From NCBI GenBank assembly GCA_034509755.1, contig CM067551.1, positions 14,194,501 to 14,258,500 of the forward strand: a DNA stretch of 64,000 nt, written 5' to 3'. The stretch's first letter is position 1. The number at the start of each line of letters is the position of its first letter. Positions 21,339-32,198 of the stretch are shown one piece after another. The notes beneath the pieces were generated by a model that was not told the DNA's origin, did no database searches, and saw only the letters and a list, made by a program, of their open reading frames with translations. Position numbers and translations under genes: made by a program. The stretch is from Anisodus tanguticus. Its lineage: Eukaryota > Streptophyta > Magnoliopsida > Solanales > Solanaceae.

Positions 21339-22030
21339 AGTGGGCCAGAATCTAAAAGGTCTAAGTTAATCCTTCATTATCAAGAAAATGTTTAGTTAAT
21401 GTCTGAATAAAAGTGTGTAAAGCGAGGCTGGGATTATGAAAGTATTTTTCATTAAAACTTATATTCCCTACACTCTAAAATCAGATATTGAATCTCCTTC
21501 CCTCCCGGTTAAAGATTGGACTATTGTAAATAAAACTTAAAAGACCCGTTCTTTTGGGTATAATTATTAAAAGTGTGTAAAGTATGTTCGCACATACGAA
21601 GGAGAGAGATCCACTGACTGTGCGAAAATTGTTACCACTCTTAAGTAAGCGCCAGGGATTTCCCTGGGCACCAATCACAAGGGAAAAAGACTAAAAGATA
21701 ATGGCTTATCTTAAGACGTTAAACCTGTCACACTATCTGGCAGAAGATCATACATTTGATAGAATGATATTGGACACTCAGTCGTACAAAGCCTATGGGC
21801 GACTGGAGTGGGCCAGAATTTATTTGATAAGGATGATATTGGACACTCAGTCGTACAAATCCTACGGGCGACTGGAGTGGGGTCAGAATTTATTTGACAG
21901 AAAATTAATGGACACCTAGTGAGGTGGGCCAGAGTTTCCAGGTCTTAAATGATCTGAAGGCCAAAAGAAAGGCAGAAAAGAAATTGGACACTCAGTCTGC
22001 CAAAGCAACTGGAGTGGGCCAGAGTATCCA
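21310..22030 (+). repeat. Dispersed GGACACTCAGTC repeat units in H
   Basis: At least five related units at about 21317, 21772, 21839, 21909 and 21985. Each has GGACACTCAGTC (or a variant), a variable spacer and GGAGTGGGCCAGA or GAGGTGGGCCAGA. Two units (21772 and 21839) are almost identical in a row. Non-coding in any consistent frame. Confidence 0.7.
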
Positions 22031-22474
22031 GATCACATATGATCCGGTTACGCCCTAACCACGGGCAAAAGGTTGTTCATGTGAAGCAACGCCACCTCTA
22101 AAGTAGAAGGGGTTGGAGAGGTTGTCCTCAATAGGACTTCAGGGAATGGGATCACTCTAAAAATGAGGTGATACATGTCCCAAACTTGGTTTAAGGGACG
22201 TTGTTGGTCAAGCTGGTTTGAGACTAGTCCAACAGGTCTGTAATAACTAAGAATGGTACATAATGTTTGTAGCTAGATGAATGTTATATTTGTAATCTGT
22301 GCATCTATGCCATCATAGATTAAGACACGTCAAATAGAAAGTCATTCAAAATCTAACGAAGTTGAGATTATTGCCTTCTGTCGACATAAACCCTTAAAAT
22401 GAATGTGAGGTAGGCGAAGAGGCAAAATCACCTTTCCATTCCGTCAAATGAATAGCAAAAGAAGCACCGCTCCT

Positions 22475-23050
22475 CTTGAACTTAGTCACACCTACATGGG
22501 TGATTTGAAATTTATACAAAATAGAGGGGGGAGACAAGTACTTTTGTGACCTTCATTGATAATGGTACAACATATTGCATCCTTTGTTTGTAGAAAAGCA
22601 AAGATGAAGTTGTTGAAGCGGATAATCGCTATAAAGCAGAAGTTAAAGATCAACTAAGCCTACGGATTGAGGAATTCGTAGTGATAGAGGGGGAGAATGT
22701 GAAGCGTCGTTCATTAAAAGACTACTCATTACTCATCTCAGTCTAATGGTGTTAGCCAAGCGCAAAGCCGTATGCCCAAAATATGTGAGGCAATGCGTTC
22801 CTTACCGCTAATGTGATTCTCAACAGAACTACGCATAAGGATAAGGATAACTCTTCTTGTGAAACATGGAAAGGATCTCACATACAAATATTGTGATGTA
22901 GCGTGGCTTGGTAGAGGTTGGAATACCGAAGCAGGTCTAGTTGGACCTAAGACTGTAAATTGCATATCCATTGGATCTGCAAATAACAGTAGTGCTTATC
23001 GCCTCGTGGTGTCAAAGAATGCTGAATTCTTTGAAGATAACTTTCCTTGA
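22475..23050 (+). pseudogene. Copia H integrase remnant
   Basis: Readable blocks, in several frames: LSHTYMGDLKFIQNRGG (core start), TFIDNGTTYCILCL, KSKDEVVEADNRYKAEVKDQ, QSNGVSQAQSR (from the QSNGIAERKNR motif) and KTVNCISIGSANNSSAYRL to AEFFEDNFP. They align one by one with the integrase of element F. Large internal pieces are missing, including part of the catalytic core. Confidence 0.75.
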
Positions 23051-23329
23051 GAAGGAAAAAGAAGTAACTACTCGAGGTTAATAAGAACCCGTGAGTGCCT
23101 GATTGTTCGGAACCAGACGTTCCGGAGCTACAAGACTCGGAAGTTGCTGACCATCCAGAACTTAATATTCCAGATCTACAGAACTCAGGGATTCTATATG
23201 TTGAATCAAGACGGAGCAAAGAGGGGACAAAGACTTGTTCCAGGCCTTCTAGCTTGTATGATTGAGAATGAACCATGGACAATTAACAAATAATTGTCAT
23301 CTCTAGAAGCGCTGCTTTGGAAAGAAGCT

Positions 23330-24180
23330 ACAAGAGAGAAATAGATTCCATCATATAGAATCATACTTGTGTAATGGTTGATCTTCCTCCGGAAAAAGAA
23401 CCTTTGGGTTGTAAAAGTGGATACTCAAAAGTGAGTACAAAGTAGATGGATTTACTGACAAGTATAACGCCTCGGCTACTTGTACATGTGCTCCCCTGTG
23501 AATAGCTTAACATCCAGGGCTACTGCAGTCTTGCGTGGCATGGATGTTGAAACAACCTTCCTAACCGAAGAGTTGGAAGGGGAGGATCAGAGTTGGTTTG
23601 TTGGACTGTTGGGCTTCTTCTTGAAATTTCATTTTTGTCCATGAAATGTTTACATTTTGGTCCTGAAAGTTTCAGATAAAACAAAAACAATGAATCTGAC
23701 AACAGAAACATTGACTCTGAAGTTAGAAAGCCAACAGTTCAAAAAAAAATCAACAGTCTGAAAGTGGAAGTCATATTTGAAACAAAAGTCTCGATATGAA
23801 TGATATGGGTATCACAGATGAGATCTTAGGAATTGGGATTTCTAAGACATCTAACGGACTGGTCTAACTCCAAACTCAATTGTGAAATAGTTGACAGTCT
23901 CGTTGAAGCCACCAATGGATATGAATCATAGAACTGATTGGAATCATGGTTCACCCATATACAAGGAGTGATATGTGCAGGTCACATGTAGTTTAATGTA
24001 TTGTACACACTACAACCGACCTGGTATCGGCCTACAAAGCAGATCAGTTGAACTAAGGTTCACTCGTGATTCTAGAAATGATCGATAGAAGGCGTTAAGT
24101 CGGATTTGACGATATCTAAAATATTCGCTTATCTATGAATTATGGTATTTTGGATGTCCAGCGGTTCTGGAAGAACACAG
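23330..24180 (+). pseudogene. Copia H reverse transcriptase remnant
   Basis: Starts with VDLPPEKEPLGCKSG, the counterpart of VDLPPGNKPLGSKW in F. GMDVETTFLTEELEG at about 23538 matches the QIDVKTAFLNGELE motif. After that no clear palm motif (YVDD) remains. Strongly rearranged. Confidence 0.6.
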
Positions 24181-24620
24181 TGATGCAAACTGGACATCAG
24201 ATATAAAGAACACCAAAGCCATAAGTAAATGTGTATGGTGCGTCTTGGAAAATCCTCTAAGCAAAATTGCATCGGTCGATTCATGTTGGAATCGGAGGTT
24301 ATCGCATTATACAAAGCATGAAAGAAGTTTAGTAACTTCACGACTCCTTAGAGGACGTCCCTTATTGGGAAAAACTCGTGCCTTCAGCAGTTATACACTG
24401 TGGCTATCCGATCGGCTTCAGGAAGGGCACGGATGACGACATCTGGACATATCTATCGGATATGTCGGAGACATGAGACCGTATGGCAGTTGATCATCAC
24501 GGGTGTCACTTCCTTGATTACTAATCAAAGGATATAGCAGACCCTTTAACTAAGGGACTACTTGAAGATCAAGAGTTCTACCTGTCTAGGGGAATGGGCT
24601 TAAAAACCCAAACAATACGA
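24181..24620 (+). pseudogene. Copia H RNase H remnant
   Basis: Blocks DANWTSDIKNTKAISKC (from SDANW...KSTSGY) and IASVDSCWNRR (from ARSTMESEF), then, in another frame, KDIADPLTKGLLED and LSRGMGLKTQ, the standard copia C-terminus. The order matches element F. No intact domain. Confidence 0.7.
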
Positions 24621-25246
24621 ACCTTTGCGGTGGTAACCCAACCATACTGACTGGAGATCCCAAGAATATGGTTCAACGGGAAAACTAAGTTGTAAAAGGT
24701 TCAGTTGAGCGCTTCGGTGGAAGCAAGAGCACTTCGGATTATGATTTCTATTAAGAAACATGAATCCAAAGTCGTTCCCGTGACAGAAATTAAAGTGCTA
24801 CATGCATGGTGGGTAAAGGTTAAGCTTCCAAACCTTTAACGATCCTCAAACGGTTGATGTTAAGGTTGGAGAAACTTTTAATGATTCCTAACACTTGTGA
24901 AGTGGGGTATAGCAGGATACCTTGTAGGAAATCACCTATTTAAGTGTGAGGACAGGCCGCCTCAAATGAACGCACTTAAGAACCAAATGTGTCCATGGCC
25001 ACAATGGACAGAACAAAAGAAGAAACGAATAAATGGGAGGTATTGTGTTGGTACCGTTGTCTTGGCTTACATTAAACACTGATGGTTCAAGATATCACGT
25101 TCACCGCCCAGCAAGTAAGTCTGATGATATTCAACTAGGTAAGGTTCAAAGCGTAAGCTACCTCTCCTGATGCAATATCTTTTCGTTAAAAGATTGTTGA
25201 AAGTAAGCACATTGTGTGTGCGCCAAAATCTCTTTCAAAAGGGGAT

Positions 25247-26375
25247 TATTGGAAATTTACTAATGTGGAATTAAGTTTATCCCCTTATTTATGACTCGAA
25301 CAATTAGGCCCCGCACGTCGGAAATATCGTTTCCACACACGTGCAATCTTAGTGCCAAGTATCGTAAATTTCGTTAATGAAAGAGATATTGGTACGTAAG
25401 TGAAATGTTTCAGACATAAAATGATGGATGGTTATTTGCTAAATGACAAGTATTCCACATTGGTAAACGAAGGAAGGATTGTACGAGGTGTAAGATGGAA
25501 CGGGTCGGAAAAGGGCCGCGGATTCGAGAAGGGCCCCGACGCTTCTCGGATTGGGCCGCAGCGCCTCCTGGACTGGACCGCGGCGCAGTAAATTTCGTCG
25601 GCTTTCTGGAGCCGCAGTGCCGCGACGCTTCCCAGGCAGTGTTAGCTCAACAGAATCCCAAAGGTTTGGCTGTTGAGGGGGCTTCAATGCCATTAAAACC
25701 ACCCAATAATGGTCATTACTTGGACCATTATGTTGTTGCATTATTTGGGGGTTAAATGCCATCCATTACGTGGCAATTGATTGCCATTGTGGGGCATTTG
25801 AAGAGGCCATCTTGCATACCTATAAATTGAAGTCTTGGATCAATTCTATAGAAGAAGAGATGAACATGAGAACATATATGCACATATGAACAGAAAAATA
25901 AGTTAACAACACCTCAAAGAGATCAGATTTTCCTGATATCAATCCTTCTCTTAGCAATCTTCATTATTCGTGTTCTTTAAAAAGATCATTTGTGTAGGCT
26001 TTGCACACTTGATAGTTTGTTATTTCATCTTGGGAGACTATTGTCCACACTTCCGTAAAGCCTATATACTTGGGCAATCATGTCTTAAAGACAGGGAGTC
26101 ATCTCTCGACTAAGTCGGTGGTGTTGTGGTTTATCTAATTGGTTGCTAAGTGTTTCAGGTGTTAACTTAACAGACGAAGGACACTAACCGTTCGTATTCT
26201 CAGTGGATCTACAAGCACAAGTGTAGCAGTTCATGTTCTTGTATTTCCGAATACAAGTTCTATATTTGAAGTTTTATTCAAGATCAAGATATTGACAACT
26301 TGTTGTTGTCTTAATTGTTGTTTATCCTTTCAATCACTGCAATAGTTATTTACTATTCACGTTGCTGCTTTAATA
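25247..26375 (+). repeat. 3' LTR of copia H
   Basis: Begins TATTGGAAATTT (TG decayed to TA) and tracks the 5' LTR closely to GCTGCTTTA. The GC-rich insert (25510-25640) is shorter and differently arranged than in the 5' LTR. The exact 3' end is uncertain by two or three bases. Confidence 0.8.
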
Positions 26376-26442
26376 AAGTCCTCTTTTATTTTTGAAAGTC
26401 TATGCCCGGTCAAATGGTGCCACATAAATTGGGACGAGGAAC
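26376..26442. mobile_element. MITE, right half (split by copia H)
   Basis: Contains CAAATGGTGCCACATAAATT and ends GGGACGAGGAAC before TA. It is the inverted partner of the MITE end at 19595. Confidence 0.65.
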
Positions 26443-26633
26443 TAATAGATTTCTATATTTAGAAACAACATTTAACTTTTAGTTTCAATTTTATTCAAGA
26501 TGATAACACTCAAATATCTATAACTTGTTTTATACCATTCCTTTCAAAAGTCTTTCGTTATTGAACTATGTGCTCAGTCAAAAGTGCATCACATAAATTA
26601 AACTGGGACAAATGTTACAGATTTTTAGTGCTA

Positions 26634-26836
26634 CCTCCATTCCAATTTATATGCACACTTTTCTTTTAGTTTGTCCAAAAATGAACGTCAGTTTTCTATA
26701 ATTTAAACAACTTAAATTTAAAATTGATCATTTTACCTTTAATGAAATAATATATAGCTACATAAATGTCTAAAGTTTGTTTTAGATCAAAAAATTTAAT
26801 AGTCAAATGATGTCACATAAATTAGGATGGAGGGAT
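26634..26836. mobile_element. Stowaway-like MITE
   Basis: Left end CCTCCATTCCAATTTATATG; right end (inverted) CCTCCATCCTAATTTATGTG. TA lies on the left (26632-26633) and close to the right end. It carries the family block TTTAAACAACTTAAATTTAA and is non-coding. The DNA just left (26443-26630) has another CACATAAATTAAACTGGGAC end, probably an older related copy. Confidence 0.7.
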
Positions 26837-27527
26837 TACATTATACCAGCTGTCAGAAGATGTCTCTGAGTTAGAACATGACTCTTGATCTTGACGTAAT
26901 AGATAAACTTTGGACCATGGGAAAGACCTACAAATAGATCTAAAGCTTATACTAGACTAGGGTTGTCCTACGGGGCGGGGCGGGCTGGGGTGGGTCCCGG
27001 CGGGACAGGGGAGGGTCGGGACTCGGGTTCCAGTGGGCCTGGCAGGCCAGGATAGGTGGGACGGGAAGAGGTCCCGTCCCGTCCCACATCCCACCGGTAG
27101 AGGCGCCATGATTTGGGGGGTCGGGACGAGTCGGGTAGGGATTGGGATTTGACCTTTTTTTTTTTACCACTTAATTTTAAAAAAATAATATATATAAATA
27201 TTTCAATAATTGAACAAGATATTGTAATAAAAATATCCTAATGTTGTTTTTGTGCCTCTTATATTATTTAATAGAAATATAATTTTTTGGTAATACAATT
27301 TCAAAATTGCAACTTTGTGGTGTTGTTCAAAAGTTGCAAATCACATAGTAAAATTGCAATTAAAAAAATTTCATAGTTAACCATACTTTTTCTAATTTCC
27401 TCACAATGTCTTGTGAATCTTCGATTGGAATTGGAATTTGTCGGTCAAATAGTTCAACGTCGCTTCATGTTCCCTCGGACAAGATTTCGTTGTAGTTGTT
27501 GTCTTCTTCTCTACGCTCCGCTCGAAT

Positions 27528-28099
27528 CTAATCCCTGAAAAGAACTGCAATCTCCAATGCATCTCCCTCCAATGCGTCTCCCTCCAATGCGTCTCCCTCC
27601 AATGCGTCTCCCATCAATGAATGTCTGTGCTCTCCAATTTTAAATCTTCCAGCTGAAAAAGCGCTTTCAGACGCTGTTGATGACGCTTGAATATTCAAAA
27701 CATCTCGACCCATCTTTGCTAGTGTCGGAAATGTATTCTCATTCTGCCTCCAGTATTTCAGTAAGTCTTCATGTCCTTCATCATTGACAATTAATTCGTA
27801 CGGTACAACACCTTGGAAAATATAAATATCAAATTCGTTAACTTCTGAAGAAGTTGAAGCACAAAACATTTTATTTCTAAGGCCTTGAATACTAGCAGCA
27901 GAAACCGCATATTTTTTATAAGGTTGCAGCGAAGTAGTAGAAGATGGTACAGAAGTCGGTTGATTATTTGCACTTTGTTGTTGGTAATACGTATATACTT
28001 GTTTACATTCAGTGTGTATGCTAGACGTAACATCTTCTTTAATTGGTTTGTAAGTTGGTTCTTCAGTTGGGTCTGTTGGAAGTACTTATATACAATCAT
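27528..28099 (-). pseudogene. hAT-2 transposase C-terminus with GDALE repeats
   Basis: The frame 27869-27528 carries the dimerisation region: EFDIYIFQGVVPYELI, WRQNENTFPTLAKMGRDVLN and GRFKIGEHRHSLMGDALE. The five residues GDALE then occur four times in a row, from a 15-bp tandem repeat at 27555-27614, before IAVLFRD. Copy 1 has a single GDSLE there. The overlapping frame 28099-27791 is the variable upstream part, shifted. The domain's conserved helix is thus lengthened by 15 residues. Confidence 0.85.
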
Positions 28100-29149
28100 A
28101 AATTATTTCTATTAGTATTTTACAAACGTCTACTTTAATAGTCGGATTCAATACCACACCAATAATATAACTAGTGGGAATAGGAAAAAAACTATTTTTT
28201 AAATTTTTAAAACATTTTTTAATAGATGCCTTATAAGTTGGTTTTTGCATATATTCATTAAGTAACAAAAATATTAGAGCTATATAAAATAATATATTTG
28301 AAATAGTAGGATAATAAATACCGGAAAATAATTTTTTCTCTAGAAATCCATTAAATTCTAAAAAAAATTCCCAATCATTATCTACAAAGCATATCCTTTG
28401 GATTTTTATTATGGGCGTTAAATAATAAAGTTATAGGATGTCTATAATCGTAAGCAACAAGTAATTGCTCATACAGCGAATTCCACCTAGTCGAAACTTC
28501 TTCTGGGATTTTTTTATAAGGTAATCCACAATCATGACAAGTTTTTTATACTCTTTGCGTCTTTGTATTTTATTACATTTCAAAATAAATTTTATAGCAA
28601 ATTGTATTTTTTCAAGAATGCTTTCAAAAAGTTTTAGGCCATCTTTTACAACTAAGTTATAAATATGGCACGCACATCTTATATGAAAATGATCAGGAAA
28701 AATAGAGTTAATCGAACTTTTAAAAGTCTTATAGCATAATCATTAGAAGTAGGATTATCTAATGTAATAGTCATAATTTTATCATTTATTCCATAATAAT
28801 CACAAATTTCATTAATACTTTGTGCAATAAAACATCCGGTGTGCCTATCATCAATATATCTATATGCTAAAATACGTTTTTGTATAGACCAATTTTGATT
28901 TATTCAATGACATGTTATAATTAAATAATCATTACCGTTAGTACTATGGCCTATATCAGAAGTGATAGCCACTTTGCCATTAAAATGATACAATGCATAA
29001 CATAAATATTGTTGATATTCACTTGAAAATTTAAAAACATCCCTTCTAACAGTTGATATAGGAAAACCATTAAAAGCAGGATTATATGTTTCTCGGATGT
29101 AATGAATAAAACCAAGAGAGGAAGGAAATAAAAAAGGCAAACCCTCCAC
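28086..29149 (-). pseudogene. hAT-2 transposase RNase H-like region
   Basis: The frame 29149-28904 has GLPFLFPSSLGFIHYIRE and KVAITSDIGHSTNGNDYLI, with the same catalytic Asp landmark as copy 1. A stop at 28904 follows (TCH then TGA, where copy 1 reads TCHWID). Further blocks through 28690-28400 match copy 1 but are shifted. The last part, 28268-28086, has YIIGVVLNPTIKVD. Confidence 0.8.
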
Positions 29150-29733
29150 TGCAACTAATTTGCCATATTTTCCCTATCTAGGTCGGGGACACTATGTGAA
29201 CCTTGTCCCGACTCATATGGCATTGGCACACTCGATTTTTTAGCCTGGTATTCATTCCACCTAGTTGTGTGCTTGCCTTGTACATGTCTCAATAAACCTC
29301 TCGTCCCACATTGACCTTTTCCGATTTTAAATTTATAAATATTTTTACAAATTTTACATCTAGATAGCTGATTCTCCTGGTCCCTATCAAAAAAAATGTC
29401 ATGCAGGTGATTTTAATTTTTGTTGTGTGGGGCCTCGACTCATACTAGGGGGAATATGAGGCATTCCAGTTTTGTTTCAGGCTGAGACTCAGTCTGAGCC
29501 AGAGGTTGAGGTGCACTAGTGGGTGTGTCATCTAGTGGTTCATCTAAATTAAAGTTTGGTTCATCTACCTCATCATCTAATGGTATATCATTAAAAACAG
29601 TTTCATCTATAAGAGTGAAATCATCGGGACTAGGAATAGGATTACTAGAAGAAGTACCCTTGCCCTTGTTACCCCTACTAGAAGAAGCCTTACACTTACC
29701 CTTACCCTTAAACATACCTCTTAATCCTTCCAT
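29150..29733 (-). pseudogene. hAT-2 transposase N-terminus and BED finger
   Basis: ATG at 29733 (MEGLRGMFKGKGK), the same basic and then acidic N-terminus as copy 1. The frame is lost near 29440. The BED finger is readable just after it: FFDRDQENQ, CKICKNIYKFK, then LLRHVQGKH with both histidines. A frameshift separates the N-terminus from the finger. Confidence 0.8.
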
Positions 29734-30399
29734 TTAATTATGCAAATAAATAATTAAAGATAATAAAATTAAGTGCGTTAATTAAAATAAAGTAACAATA
29801 ATAATTTAAAAAGGAAGGAAGGTACCAAACACCGACGTAACGTCGACGTGTAATCGAGGTTGAAAAATTAAAACTTTGCTCGATGGATGATCCTCAAGCT
29901 AGTTGTCAACTTCACTCCCAATTTTTAACTTTAATATAATAATTAATAGTAGGAAGATTTGTAGAATTGTAGAGAGATAAATTGAGAGATTAGACTAGAG
30001 AGATGGTAGGAAGATTTGTGAGAAAAATGAAGAGGAAAATGAGGTATTTATAGTTGAAAAATAGGGTTAAAGTGTAAATATATTAACTTAGGGGTTAAAA
30101 ATAAATATTAAGGAGGTAGGGGGTTAATGAGGTGGGGGGCAAAAAATGGTCGTTATAGCCGTTGCACAACGACCAAAATCAAAATTTGGACATTGTTGCA
30201 ATGGTTAATTTTGCAAAGGGGGAGGGGGGCTGGCGGGACGAGGTCGGGATGGGGCGGGTCGGGTTGGGACCAGGACAGGCGGGACAATCCCCAACCCCGT
30301 CCCGAGTTCGAACCCCGACACCGAACAAATTTTCTTTTTAGGGGGATCGGTAGTGGGCCGGATCGGGATTGAGCCGACCCGGCCGACCGGACATGCCTA

Positions 30400-30833
30400 C
30401 TTTTAACAATGACATATTTTATTAAATTATGATGATTTTGGTGGTATACGATTTTTTTTATGTTTGAATATTTAAATCCTTATTGACAGTATATTCCAAG
30501 TATATATTACTGTAATTAAGTTTTATATTTTAAATATTTCATAAATATACCATGCGTATGCACAGGTTTTTTTTATTTAAGCTTTGCATAATTATTGTAT
30601 ATTTCAGATATAAATATTTTATATCTTAAAAATATGATGAACATGCCATAAGTTTTGTCAACATTTGTATTAATTAATCAAAATCGTGCTTATTCTCAAA
30701 ACAATATTACTTATACTACATTTATACTATTAAATAAAATCTTAATATGCTTTTCTGCGATACATGTTATGAATATCTATTTAATCATGTTTATATTGTA
30801 ACAATAAAGTTGATAATATAATTAAATAATTTA
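30400..30833. other. AT-rich intergenic DNA
   Basis: No gene or named repeat seen. The text is dominated by ATAAATATT words. Confidence 0.5.
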
Positions 30834-31073
30834 TGAAAGACTACGAAATATACACGGCCAAAACCGTGTATATCACATGTCCTTATTTTATATATATTTT
30901 ATCATATTTGTAGAATTCTTGTACAAGTGTAATTATGGTAGTAGTCTTGTATTAGGAAAAAATATAAGTCTTGTATTAAGAAAATGTAGATTTATTTTCC
31001 ATAATTAGATATTGTATATCATGTATATATACCTCTTCATTAATGAAAATAATCAAGGAAATATTCTCTTTCA
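30834..31073 (+). repeat. 5' LTR of copia C
   Basis: Starts TGAAAGACTACG, ends CTCTTTCA, followed by TGGTATCAGAG. Near the start lies a perfect 10-bp inverted repeat, ATATACACGG (30848-30857) and CCGTGTATAT (30864-30873), with a 6-nt loop. It carries the TAGTCTTGTATTAGGAAA tandem unit, as in B. Confidence 0.85.
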
Positions 31074-31296
31074 TGGTATCAGAGTCAGACCCGTCCTAAT
31101 TTATTATTTCAGAAGTTGGGTCCCCCTCTTATATTGTCCACGCTCCAGATGTCCATCCTTGGGCGTGAGGCAAGGTGTTGAGTTCTCCCACATCGATGGG
31201 ATAAGTGGTCCTTGGTCTCCTTATATGGCTTGGGCAATCCTCATCCCTTTAAGCTAGATTTTGGGATTGAGTTAGGCCCAAGATCCATTCTTTATA
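31074..31296 (+). mobile_element. TRIM segment between two primer-binding sites
   Basis: Starts at the first PBS (TGGTATCAGAGTCAGACCCG) and runs through a short non-coding internal part. A purine-rich CTTGGGCGTGAGGCAAGG precedes an LTR-like block 31176-31296: TGTTGAGTTCTCCCACATCG, then GGGCAATCCTCATCCC and GAGTTAGGCCCAAGATCC. It ends at the second PBS, TGGTATCAGAGC (31297). This is the layout of a TRIM internal domain plus 3' LTR of the TCCCACATCG type. It replaces nothing in element C; it is extra. Confidence 0.75.
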
Positions 31297-31443
31297 TGGT
31301 ATCAGAGCAAAACAAATCCCTCTCCTAAAACATCTTCAGCCGCCCTCTTCTCTTCTCGAATTTTGAGCTTCCGGCCACCGGTCGACACCTCCCCTCACCA
31401 GAAATTACTTCCAAATCCCTAATTCTCCTCTTGTTCTTTTGTC

Positions 31444-32198
31444 ATGTCTACCTCGAAGAACATGTTTTATCCTGCCCTTGTGGTCTCCAACATCAAGAAC
31501 AACATCTCTATCATTCTTGAGATGGAAAACATCCAATACGCGACGTGAGTAGAATTATTTAAAGTTCACGCACACTCTCGTCGAGTCCTTCATCATATCA
31601 TCCCCTCGGACACAGGCAAGGAGAATGTGCCTACCACCGATGATGACACTGAGTTATGGGTAAATCTTGATGTTATGGTACTCTAGTGGATTTATTCCAC
31701 TATTTCTACGATCCTCTTGCAAACTATTATAGTACCCGACGCCACGGCGATGGACACTTGGAATAGGTTGTGTGATATATTCCAGGATAACAAAAATTTC
31801 TGTGCCGTGATCTTTGAGTAGGAATTCTCCCACATCAACATGGAGGATTTTCCGAACGTCTTCGCCTACTGTAAGAGGCTCAAGGATTATTAGATCAACT
31901 CAAGAATGTTGGCGCGCCCGTCACGAATGATCGACTTGTTCTTTAGATGGTTGGAGGCCTCTCCGAGGCTTATAATGGCGTTGGAACGCTTCTTCGTCAA
32001 AGTAATCCTCTCTCGACGTTCTACCAAACACGTTTCATGCTCACCTTAGAAGAAGCCGACTTGGATAAAAAGGCAGTCACTAGAGCCAATTCTGCCATGA
32101 TTGTGGCCATGTTCAATGACCCTCAGTCATTATCGGGCAATTCTAGCCAAAATTGTGCCAACGGTGAAGGCAAAAATGGTCAAAATGGAATAATGTAG
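31444..32198 (+). pseudogene. Copia C gag
   Basis: ATG at 31444 (MSTSKN). Blocks: IIQYATW-like text with a TGA stop (TGG in others) at about 31550, LLQTII, DIFQDNKNF, SHINMEDFPNVFAYCKRLK and, open from 31947, GGLSEAYNGVGTLLRQSNPL, TRFMLTLEEADLDKKA and a Gly/Asn-rich tail. Several stops and shifts. Confidence 0.8.

Larger units (their letters stand above)
19715..26375 (+). mobile_element. Copia element H, old, long LTRs
   Basis: Two long LTRs (about 1,160 and 1,129 bp) bracket a badly decayed interior with integrase, RT and RNase H remnants in copia order. The flanks read GAGTC (19710-19714) and AAGTC (26376-26380), a likely TSD with one change. Motifs are close to those of element F (LVDLPP, ADPLTKG, GMGL), so it is the same lineage. 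Small deletions and shifts everywhere; gag is not recognisable. No initiator-Met PBS follows the 5' LTR. Confidence 0.85.
26958..30399 (-). mobile_element. hAT transposon copy 2
   Basis: Same family and orientation as the element at 12927. Ends TAGGGTTGTCC (left) and, inverted, TAGGCATGTCC (right). GC-rich subterminal zones of GGGCGGGGCGGG/GGGTCGGG words lie inside both ends. The flanking 8 bp (TACTAGAC, CTTTTAAC) do not match well, so the TSD is decayed. The transposase has the same domain order as copy 1 and is also broken. Confidence 0.85.
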
